Assembly: GCA_003222935.1 (NCBI GenBank)
Contig: QHXL01000262.1
Span: 1 to 6,227, forward strand
DNA length: 6,227 nucleotides
Origin: Acidobacteriota bacterium
GTDB lineage: Bacteria > Acidobacteriota > Blastocatellia > Pyrinomonadales > Pyrinomonadaceae
Direction: 5' to 3'
Below are positions 1-6,227 of this stretch, one piece after another (the first letter of the stretch is position 1; every line of letters begins with the position of its first letter). The translations under genes were made by a program, and so were the position numbers. A model generated the notes under the pieces. The model saw nothing but the letters and a program-made list of their open reading frames with translations. It did no database searches and was not told the origin of the DNA.

Positions 1-2334
1 GACACCAATTAAGAGCGACGACATCACCTTCACAAGTGCTAACGACAGCAGCACTCCAATCAACGCCCCTACAGCCGCGAGCCGCATCCCTTGAGTGGCA
101 ATCAATTTCAAGACGTTCTGTTGACTTGCACCCAACGCCATGCGAATGCCTACTTCCCTCGTTCGTTGTGAAACCACATAGGCCATGACGCTGTAGAGAC
201 CGACCGAACTCAACAACAGTGCGATCACTCCAAACGCGAGCGACAGCGACGCTGCCATGTTTGGTCCCCAGAGTGGCCAGGTCATGTGATCGGACATCGT
301 CTTAATGTTCGACAACGGCACCCCGCGATCCAGAGCCTGAATTTCATGACGCACGGCGCCGACAAAATTACGAGGATCGCTGTTAGTGCGAACTACCACC
401 GTCATCGTGGCAGGACGTCGTTGACTTGCGGGGTAGTAGAAGAAGAAGTTTGGATCTTCGGCCAGAGACCTGTACTTACCTGTTTTAACTACGCCTACGA
501 CCTCGAGCGGGTCGCGACTATCGCTGCCGATAAGGATGCGTTTGCCAACTGCGCTCTCACCGGGCCACAAACCCTGGGCCATCCTCTGATTCACTATTAC
601 AACATGTTGCGTACTTTTCTTGTCGCGCTCATCAAAGTTGCGGCCCTCAATAAACCCGATCTGCATGGCATTGAAGTAACCAGGGGTAACAACATTCGTC
701 ATAACATTCCGACCAGCACTTCCCCGGGCAAGCGTTTCGCCTTCTTTCAGGATTGGTCCACTCGAGTTTGAACTGTTGCCCAGTGGCATCATCCGGGTGG
801 CGCCAACGGCTTCGACCCCCGGAATCGCGGCAGTTCGTTCAATTGCCTGCTGATAAAAACTCCTGGCCCGATCTTCGTCATAGCCGACAAGTTGCGGACT
901 TAACGTCACCAGCAAAGCGTTGCGTGTATCAAAGCCCGCATCCATTTGCTGAGCCTGGCGGAAGCTCTTAATAAAAAGGCCGGCACTGACAAGGACCACC
1001 AGCGAGAGAGCCACTTGCGCGACTACTAATGAGCTTCGCAACGTTACGCGTCGTGTTTTGCCTTTTTGCACAATTTCCACTTCGCCCTTCAAAACAGGGA
1101 CGAGCGCGGGGTTCGAAGAATTCCAGGCGGGCGCTAACCCAAATACGATCCCGGTCACTACAGAAATGACCAGGGTAAATACGAGCGCAGGTCTATCGAT
1201 AGAAAAGAAGTCGTTAACTATGTTGTATTCGAGGACTGGAATAAATCCTTGCAGCAAGTGCGTCATCCAATAGGCGAGCAACAAACCGAACGCGCCACCC
1301 AGCAGAGAAAGCAGCAAACTCTCAGTCAACAACTGCCGAATAAGACGAGAACGGCTTGCCCCAAGTGCCAGTCTTATCCCGATTTCTTTTCGTCGAACTG
1401 CTGCCCGCGCCAGCAGCAGATTGGCAACGTTGGCACATGCGATTAGCAACACCAGACCGACGATCGCCATGGCAACGCCGCCCGCACTCTTGATAACTAC
1501 TGCAGCCTCCCCCCACCGCCCATCTATTTCAGATAGGACTTTTCCCTGAGTAGTGTTTGCCCTGTTGTCAGGATAGGTTTGATTCAACCGGGAAGCGATG
1601 GCCGTCATCTCGGCGGATGCCTGAGAAAGCGTGACTCCCGGCTTAAGGCGTCCGATCACATTCATCCAGTGACTATCGCGCTCAGCAAGCAGGCCAGACG
1701 AGCTACGAAGTTCCTCCACCATCGCCATCGGCGCCCAGAAGTCCATCGACAAGCCAAACTTCGTCCCCCTGAAAGACTCGGGTGCAACGCCGATCACCTG
1801 GTACTGGCGATTGTTAAGGCGCAATGTCTTCCCGACAATGTTGGGATCAGAATTGAGCCGGCGCTCCCAGAGGCTATGGCCCAATACGACGACCGGATGG
1901 GCACCCGGCGCGCCATCCTCTTCCGGCGCGAAGGCGCGGCCCATGAACGGCTTTACCTGGACCACGTCGAAGTAGTTACCGCTGACAAGCTGACCCCAGA
2001 TCACGTCGTTCTGAGCTTCAGTGTCGATTGCTGCCTGGACCATGTCTTCAGCAGCCAATCCAGTGAACGCGGTGCTCTGGTTCCGGTAGTCAACAAAGTC
2101 AGGGTAGGAAAGTTCATCCGCCACACCCCGATCTTCTGTTAGCTCAGCGGGTCGGACCAGGCGGTCCGGTTCGGGCACGGGTAAGGGGCGAAACATAAAG
2201 GCATTCACACCACTGAAGATCGCAGTGTTTGCGCCGATACCGAGCGCAAGCGTAATCACCGCCACGAGAGTCACGCCCGGAGTCTTTCCTAACATCCGAA
2301 TGGCATACCGAAGATCTTTTAAAAGGTTGTTCAT
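1..2334 (-). CDS. ADOP-type duplicated MacB/FtsX permease, C-terminus cut by the window edge
   Basis: This frame is open for 778 codons from the ATG at 2334-2332 to the window edge, with no stop or frameshift. Residues 1-16 are cytoplasmic and contain KDLRYAIRML. Residues about 18-42 are the first membrane helix, with LTLALGIGANTAIFS, and act as an uncleaved signal anchor. An extracytoplasmic MacB-like core domain spans about 43-283. Helices follow at about 285-309 (LLIACANVANLLLAR), 335-358 and 383-403. The second unit has a helix at about 434-455, an extracytoplasmic domain at 456-692, and helices at about 693-720 and 750-772. Both halves keep the cytoplasmic motif EIGIRLALGAS (317-327) or EVGIRMALGAS (727-737). 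Compared with the complete neighbour, about 42 residues, including the last helix, lie outside the window. It follows that neighbour after 114 nt, so it is probably the downstream gene of the same transcription unit. The ATG was chosen because it matches the family N-terminus; no clear Shine-Dalgarno sequence precedes it. The transported substrate is unknown. Confidence 0.93.
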   Translation of the reverse strand, partial: MNNLLKDLRYAIRMLGKTPGVTLVAVITLALGIGANTAIFSGVNAFMFRPLPVPEPDRLVRPAELTEDRGVADELSYPDFVDYRNQSTAFTGLAAEDMVQAAIDTEAQNDVIWGQLVSGNYFDVVQVKPFMGRAFAPEEDGAPGAHPVVVLGHSLWERRLNSDPNIVGKTLRLNNRQYQVIGVAPESFRGTKFGLSMDFWAPMAMVEELRSSSGLLAERDSHWMNVIGRLKPGVTLSQASAEMTAIASRLNQTYPDNRANTTQGKVLSEIDGRWGEAAVVIKSAGGVAMAIVGLVLLIACANVANLLLARAAVRRKEIGIRLALGASRSRLIRQLLTESLLLSLLGGAFGLLLAYWMTHLLQGFIPVLEYNIVNDFFSIDRPALVFTLVISVVTGIVFGLAPAWNSSNPALVPVLKGEVEIVQKGKTRRVTLRSSLVVAQVALSLVVLVSAGLFIKSFRQAQQMDAGFDTRNALLVTLSPQLVGYDEDRARSFYQQAIERTAAIPGVEAVGATRMMPLGNSSNSSGPILKEGETLARGSAGRNVMTNVVTPGYFNAMQIGFIEGRNFDERDKKSTQHVVIVNQRMAQGLWPGESAVGKRILIGSDSRDPLEVVGVVKTGKYRSLAEDPNFFFYYPASQRRPATMTVVVRTNSDPRNFVGAVRHEIQALDRGVPLSNIKTMSDHMTWPLWGPNMAASLSLAFGVIALLLSSVGLYSVMAYVVSQRTREVGIRMALGASQQNVLKLIATQGMRLAAVGALIGVLLSLALVKVMSSLLIGV

Positions 2335-2363
2335 GGTTCTGGCCCAATCTAATTGACGACGAA

Positions 2364-2445
2364 GATTTCAGATTGCAGATTTTGAAAGTCTGAGAGATCA
2401 CTTCAACGTCCGGAATCTTCAATCTGAAATCTACAATCTGAAATC
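2364..2445 (-). repeat. Intergenic inverted repeat, 19-nt arms, potential mRNA hairpin
   Basis: The arms are 2364-2382 (plus strand GATTTCAGATTGCAGATTT) and 2427-2445 (plus strand AAATCTACAATCTGAAATC). They are complementary at 18 of 19 positions and are separated by 44 nt. In the minus-strand transcript the single difference becomes a G-U wobble, so the RNA stem could be fully paired. On the plus strand the same position would be a C-A mismatch. An imperfect inner extension pairs ttgaaag (2382-2388) with cttcaa (2417-2422) across a small bulge. The outer arm ends only 3 nt after the stop codon of the 814-residue permease. There is no T tract, so it is not a standard intrinsic terminator. It may instead stabilise the upstream message, lower expression of the downstream gene, or be one copy of a dispersed genomic repeat. 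Confidence 0.8.
2418..2445 (-). repeat. Two tandem copies of a 14-nt direct repeat
   Basis: Read on the minus strand, 2445-2432 is GATTTCAGATTGTA and 2431-2418 is GATTTCAGATTGAA, identical at 13 of 14 positions and directly adjacent. A further copy, GATTTCAGATTGCA, lies in the opposite orientation at 2364-2377. The right arm of the inverted repeat is therefore itself built from a short tandem unit, which suggests the structure grew by repeat copying. Its function is unknown. Confidence 0.8.
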
Positions 2446-2448
2446 GGT

Positions 2449-4893
2449 TCATTCATCCTTCAGCGCCACCAGCGGATCCACCTGTGTCGCCCGGCGAGCT
2501 GGAAGATAACAGGCGAAAAACGCCACCAGCGTCAGCAAGCTGGCCACCAGCGCGAAAGTCTTTGGATCAGTTGCGCTTACTTCGAACAGAAGAGTTGTCA
2601 GTAAACGAGTTAGCGCGAACGCCACACCCACACCGGCGACAATCCCCAAAACCGCAACCAGCATTCCCTGGCCCAACACCAGCCTGAGAACATCGCGACG
2701 TTTCGCTCCTAAAGCCATACGAATTCCAATCTCTCTTGTTCGCTCGCTTACTGAAAAAGAAATCACGCTGTAGATACCGACCATTGCCAGCGACAGCGCG
2801 ATAAACGCCAGGGAACCAATCAGCGACATCACAAAGCGACGCGAAGCGACTGAGGCGCTGAGCAACTGGTCCATCGTTTCAACCGCGTAGACGGGTTGCT
2901 GCGGATCGAGCGTCACCAGACTGGTGCGCACCGCCGAAGCAAAACTGGCGGCATCGGTTCTTGTTTTAACTACAAAAGCCATGCGTGGCCACGACTCGAG
3001 GTCCTGGCGGTAATCAATGAATGCAGTTGGAACTGGAGGTTCAGTCAGACTCGCGTGACGGATATCGCCGACAACCCCGATGATTGTGCGCCACGAAGTT
3101 TCTTTGGAGCTTTCGCCTATAGCCATTCGCTTGCCGACCGGATCCTCGTTGGGCCAGTACTGGCGGGCCATCGTCTCGTTGATAACGATTACGCGCGGCG
3201 CATTCTGATGATCTTGTTCCGTGAATGCGCGTCCGCTGCGGATCGGAACTTCCAGTGTCGAAAAGTAATCATGGCTGACCACCTGGTAGTCCATCGAAAC
3301 ATTTTCATCAGACTTCGGCTCAGGTCGTCCTTCAACCCGAAAACCTCGATTCATGCTCGCGCCACTGAGCGGCAGATTCATCACCATTCCTGCTGAGCTA
3401 ACTCCCGGCAAACTTTTTAGTTGATCGATTACGCTCGAATAAAACTGCACCCGACTTTTTGCGTCGGGATACTTGCTGGCGGCAGGAGCAATCTTCGCTG
3501 TCAGCAACTTCTCACTATTGAACCCAGGATCGATCTGGCTGACCCGGAGGTAGCTCATGATCAAAAGTCCAGCGCCAACCAGGAGCACCTGGGCCAGCGC
3601 GAGCTCAGTAATAATCAGGACATCGCGTGCGCGACGTCGTTGCTTCCCTTCACTGGACCTTGCACCAGCCTCTTTTAGTGACTGATTTAACGATCCACCT
3701 GTAGCCTGAAGTGCGGGCCATAATCCAAACGCGATCCCGGTAATCATTGAGACGAGAAACGTAAAACCCAGCAAGCGAAGATCTACACTCGCCTCGCTCA
3801 GGCGAGGGATATCGCCGGGGCTTAACTTGATGAATAGATCTACGACCCAAACGGATACACCCAATCCCGCAAGTCCTCCAGCAAGACTAAGAACTACGCT
3901 TTCCGTGAGAAGTTGGCGGACCAAACGCCACCGACTGGCGCCCACCGCGCGCCGAACTGCAAACTCCCGATCGCGTTGAGTGGCGCGAGCCAGCAACAAA
4001 CTCGCGACGTTTGTACAAGCAATAAGGAGGACCAACGCGACAGCACCGAGCAAAATGGAAAGGAGAGTTTTGACGTTACCGACAACCTGTGTGTGAAGTG
4101 AAATGACGTTTGTGCCGAGACCTCCGTTAGTGTCGGGAAAGTCTTGTTCGAGGCGTCGCGCAATTCCGGAAATGTCCGCCTGGGCCTGGGCCAGTGTTAC
4201 TCCGGGTTTGAGTCGACCGACAATGCTGATGAAGTGAGCGTCGCGTTCGTGACTCCAATCATTGTCCGGAAACTGAGAAATCAAACTCATCGAGACGGCA
4301 TTTCGATCTCGCCCGAGCACCCACAGGTCCGACAAGACGGGATACTTAAAACCCGTGGGCATAACGCCGATAATGTTGTAACTCGAGTCGTCGATCGTGA
4401 TGTTTCTGCCGACCACTCCCCGATCAGATCCAAAACGCCTCTGCCACAGGCCGTCGCTGATAATCACGAGCTTTCGGTCCTGAGCGTCATCGTCACTCTG
4501 GAAAGTTCGCCCAAGTTGAGCTTGCACTCCAAGGGTGCTCATCAGATTCGACGTTACCGTAGAGCCGTTGATTCGTTCAGGTTCGCCATCACCTGTGAGA
4601 TTGAAATTGCCGTAGAAGGTCGCGGCCATGTCACTGAAGGTAGTGTTTTGCGCGCGCCAGTCGGTGAAGTTCCCGGGAGCGGCGGAGCGTTTGTCGTTAC
4701 CTGCTATGGTCTCCCAAACCATCACTAGACGGTCTGGTTCTGAATAAGGCAACGGGCGTAGCACGACTGCATTGAGCACACTAAAGATCGCGGTGTTTGC
4801 TCCAATGCCCAGCGCAAGTGTAAGTATGGCGACTAACGTGACGAGCGGATTCTTGAGGAGAATTCGAATGGCGAACTGAATGTCTTGTTTCAT
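2449..4893 (-). CDS. ADOP-type duplicated MacB/FtsX permease, complete, 814 aa
   Basis: This is a complete integral membrane protein with two MacB/FtsX permease units in one chain. Its length, a little over 800 residues, is usual for the ADOP family. Unit one has a helix at about 17-40 (LTLALGIGANTAIFS), an extracytoplasmic domain at about 41-272 containing SIVGRLKPGVTLAQAQAD, and helices at about 274-298, 330-352 and 374-396. Unit two has a helix at about 424-446, the DPGF motif at 455-458, an extracytoplasmic domain at about 447-685, and helices at about 686-711, 740-762 and 778-797. It ends with the family signature PARRATQVDPLVALKDE and TGA. The cytoplasmic motif is EFAVRRAVGAS (310-320) in unit one and EIGIRMALGA (721-730) in unit two. 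The ATG at 4893 was chosen because MKQDIQFAIRILLKNP matches the family start. The frame stays open upstream to a TTG at 4989, but that would overlap the preceding gene. Related proteins work with an ATPase, but none is encoded here, and the substrate is unknown. Confidence 0.95.
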   Translation of the reverse strand: MKQDIQFAIRILLKNPLVTLVAILTLALGIGANTAIFSVLNAVVLRPLPYSEPDRLVMVWETIAGNDKRSAAPGNFTDWRAQNTTFSDMAATFYGNFNLTGDGEPERINGSTVTSNLMSTLGVQAQLGRTFQSDDDAQDRKLVIISDGLWQRRFGSDRGVVGRNITIDDSSYNIIGVMPTGFKYPVLSDLWVLGRDRNAVSMSLISQFPDNDWSHERDAHFISIVGRLKPGVTLAQAQADISGIARRLEQDFPDTNGGLGTNVISLHTQVVGNVKTLLSILLGAVALVLLIACTNVASLLLARATQRDREFAVRRAVGASRWRLVRQLLTESVVLSLAGGLAGLGVSVWVVDLFIKLSPGDIPRLSEASVDLRLLGFTFLVSMITGIAFGLWPALQATGGSLNQSLKEAGARSSEGKQRRRARDVLIITELALAQVLLVGAGLLIMSYLRVSQIDPGFNSEKLLTAKIAPAASKYPDAKSRVQFYSSVIDQLKSLPGVSSAGMVMNLPLSGASMNRGFRVEGRPEPKSDENVSMDYQVVSHDYFSTLEVPIRSGRAFTEQDHQNAPRVIVINETMARQYWPNEDPVGKRMAIGESSKETSWRTIIGVVGDIRHASLTEPPVPTAFIDYRQDLESWPRMAFVVKTRTDAASFASAVRTSLVTLDPQQPVYAVETMDQLLSASVASRRFVMSLIGSLAFIALSLAMVGIYSVISFSVSERTREIGIRMALGAKRRDVLRLVLGQGMLVAVLGIVAGVGVAFALTRLLTTLLFEVSATDPKTFALVASLLTLVAFFACYLPARRATQVDPLVALKDE

Positions 4894-4925
4894 AGCTTGT
4901 AACCACTCATCCGATGGACATCGAC
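4894..4925 (-). other. 32-nt junction between the first and second permease genes
   Basis: The gap separates the TAA at 4928-4926 from the ATG at 4893-4891. Read on the minus strand, the bases before the ATG are GTGGTTACAAGCT, with no AGGAGG-like site at the usual spacing; the nearest purine-rich string (GGATGAG) lies too far upstream to be convincing. A gap this short leaves little room for a promoter or terminator, which supports co-transcription of the two genes. Confidence 0.7.
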
Positions 4926-6227
4926 TTACTCGTAGCGCAGGGCCTTCAGTGGATCGACCTTCGTTGCACGACGAGCCGGGACGTAACAAGCGACCAAGGT
5001 AATCAGGAACAACGCGACAGCAACAGCTGCGTACGTAACGATATCGGTTGGCTTCACCTCGAAGAGCAAACTCGATAGCAATCGCGTCAACGCTAACGCC
5101 GCTGCAAGCCCGACGCCCACCCCAACAAGTCCTAGAACAACTCCTTTCAGCACCACGAGCCGAAGCACGTCGCCACGCTGCGCACCAAGCGCAATGCGCA
5201 CACCGATTTCATGTGTTCGTTGGACCACCGAGTAAGACATCACGCCGTAAATACCAACGACCGCCATTACCAACGCAACCACTGAAAACACCGTCAACAA
5301 CGTTGCACTAAATCTCGAGCGGGCGACCGACGTCGAGAGCAGCTTCTCCATCGTGTTTACTTCGGCCACCGGTTGGAGCGGATCGAGTCCATGGATAATG
5401 CTTCGCACAGACGGCGCCAGGCTCTCCGGGTCGGAACCAGATCGAATGACAAACGTCATACCTGGATAGACCAACTCAGGTTGAGGCCAGTAAGCCATTG
5501 GCTTAACTTCCACGTCCAAACCCATGTGCTTGTTGTCGCCAACAACGCCGATGATCTCAGTCGGGACCTTCTCAGCTTTCATATTAATAAGCAGACGCTT
5601 CCCGATTGGATCTTCGCCGGGCAGATTTTGCAGGGCGAACGTCTCATTGATCACCACCACGTGACGCATCTCCGAGGCTTCCTGAGCGGTGAACAAGCGA
5701 CCTCGTTTTAGGGGAATCTGCATCGTCTGAAAATAGTTGCGGTCAGTGACACAAACCCCGGTTTTGAGTTCCTGGCCGGCCGGGCGGACGGGTGTGCCAT
5801 CGATATGAACCGATGTCGCGGAGTGAAGACCATTGAACGGTAACGAGTTAACCGAACCGACGGACTGGACACCAGGCAATGTCTCTAGTTGTTCGGTAGC
5901 GCGTCTAAAAAAGTCGAGCTTCTTTTCGTCGGTGTCGTAGCGCTTGAGGGGCAATGAGATGCGCATCGTCAATAGGTTTGACGAGTTGAAGCCGGGATCC
6001 ACAGATTGCAATTGACGAAGACTTTTCACGAGCAGCCCTGCGCCAACAAGTAGCACTAACGCAAGAGCAACCTGGACCACCGCAAAAATATTGCGAAAGC
6101 GACGACTATAAGAACTGCCGCCGATATTTTTACCGCCTTCTTTCAGTGACCCCTGCAGGTTGAATCGGGATGCCTCGAGCGCGGGAACCAGGCCAAAAAC
6201 AAGCCCGGTGATCAGGGCCAATCCAAA
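4926..6227 (-). CDS. ADOP-type duplicated MacB/FtsX permease, N-terminal half outside the window
   Basis: The visible part is 433 residues plus TAA, open right up to the window edge. Its first residues, FGLALITGLVFGLVPALEASR, match the fourth helix of the complete neighbour (from about residue 379 there), so about 378 residues are missing and the full protein should be near 810. In fragment numbering it shows the end of that helix (1-17), the conserved linker SLKEGG (27-32), a helix at about 47-68, and DPGF (77-80). The second extracytoplasmic domain spans about 70-305 and includes VVVINETFA and IIGVVGDNKH. Helices follow at about 307-332, 360-382 and 398-416. The cytoplasmic motif EIGVRIALGA is at 340-349, and the end is PARRATKVDPLKALRYE. 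The second half resembles that of the downstream permease throughout, e.g. shared DVLRLV and ALTRLL, which points to tandem duplication. The TTG at 6221 is an internal leucine codon, not a start. The substrate is unknown and no ATPase is visible. Confidence 0.93.
   Translation of the reverse strand, partial: FGLALITGLVFGLVPALEASRFNLQGSLKEGGKNIGGSSYSRRFRNIFAVVQVALALVLLVGAGLLVKSLRQLQSVDPGFNSSNLLTMRISLPLKRYDTDEKKLDFFRRATEQLETLPGVQSVGSVNSLPFNGLHSATSVHIDGTPVRPAGQELKTGVCVTDRNYFQTMQIPLKRGRLFTAQEASEMRHVVVINETFALQNLPGEDPIGKRLLINMKAEKVPTEIIGVVGDNKHMGLDVEVKPMAYWPQPELVYPGMTFVIRSGSDPESLAPSVRSIIHGLDPLQPVAEVNTMEKLLSTSVARSRFSATLLTVFSVVALVMAVVGIYGVMSYSVVQRTHEIGVRIALGAQRGDVLRLVVLKGVVLGLVGVGVGLAAALALTRLLSSLLFEVKPTDIVTYAAVAVALFLITLVACYVPARRATKVDPLKALRYE

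Larger units (their letters stand above)
2335..2448 (-). other. Intergenic spacer with inverted repeat, between the second and third permease genes
   Basis: This 114-nt spacer is the longest non-coding stretch in the window. It is AT-richer than the flanking genes, and its centre is an inverted repeat (listed separately). I see no convincing -35/-10 pair on the minus strand, no tract of T residues after the repeat, and no purine-rich ribosome site near the ATG at 2334. The bases just upstream of that ATG read GGGCCAGAACC. The spacer therefore neither clearly ends nor clearly starts a transcript, and read-through is the simplest reading. Confidence 0.7.

Noticed and set aside
286..2142. Plus-strand open frames, e.g. 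286-771 and 1579-2142, as possible antisense genes
   Set aside because: They lie wholly opposite a permease frame that is continuous for 778 codons. Their products show no recognisable domain, and their openness follows from the codon bias of the sense gene.
1..2334. Possible pseudogene or frameshift in the left-hand permease
   Set aside because: Reading the minus strand codon by codon from 2334 gives 778 sense codons with all expected family motifs in order; only the window edge ends it.
2364..2445. Intrinsic terminator after the complete permease gene
   Set aside because: The stem is AT-rich, the loop is 44 nt, and no T run follows the second arm on the minus strand.
2144..2452. Minus-strand open frame of 102 codons crossing the spacer and the start of the third permease
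   Set aside because: It is in a different frame from the permease that begins at 2334. Its first part is just the translated AT-rich repeat, and the rest is an out-of-frame reading of the permease N-terminus.
3788..3816. Two overlapping short hairpins, CTCGCCT/AGGCGAG (3788-3806) and GGCGA/TCGCC (3801-3816), like a switch
   Set aside because: They lie inside the coding sequence (around DIPRLSEASVD of the complete permease) with 5-7 bp stems, which is easily produced by chance.
4144..4728. Plus-strand open frame of 194 codons, with similar ones at 2896-3396 and 5373-5711
   Set aside because: All are antisense to well-supported permease genes, and their products have low-quality composition with no recognisable motif.
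4894..4989. Extended start at the TTG at 4989 for the complete permease
   Set aside because: The extra 32 residues do not resemble the family N-terminus and would overlap the conserved C-terminus of the preceding gene. The ATG at 4893 gives the expected MKQDIQFAIRILLKNP.
6219..6221. TTG at 6221 as the true start of the right-hand gene
   Set aside because: The frame continues to the edge as F-G before this codon, and the sequence matches the middle of the complete paralogue, so it is an internal leucine of a cut gene.

Overview
The window is almost entirely coding. It holds three consecutive, same-strand (minus) genes for large membrane proteins of one family: the MacB/FtsX-type permeases with an internally duplicated layout, known as ADOP (acidobacterial duplicated orphan permease). 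Each protein has the pattern one membrane helix, a large extracytoplasmic domain, three membrane helices, then the same arrangement again. This family is strongly expanded in Acidobacteriota. Together with the moderate GC content and the N-terminal and C-terminal signatures (LTLALGIGANTAIFS; PARRAT.VDPL.AL), it suggests a soil-type member of that phylum. The phylum assignment is an inference from the family, because the window has no marker gene.

Layout in the direction of transcription, from right to left: (1) 6227-4926, the C-terminal half of a permease whose N-terminal half lies outside the window; (2) after a 32-nt gap, 4893-2449, a complete 814-residue permease; (3) after a 114-nt gap, 2334-1, a third permease that is open for 778 codons and leaves the window roughly 40 residues before its expected end. 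The 114-nt gap carries an AT-rich inverted repeat with a 14-nt direct repeat inside it. This is the only non-coding structure of note.

No gene for an ABC ATPase, membrane-fusion protein, outer-membrane channel or regulator is present. That fits the 'orphan' character of the family, but the window is too short to exclude partners nearby. The three genes probably form one transcription unit that arose by old tandem duplication. Their membrane and cytoplasmic segments are conserved, while their extracytoplasmic domains have diverged. The substrate and the biological role of the family are unknown, and nothing in the sequence settles them. All plus-strand open frames lie antisense to these genes and are treated as shadows.
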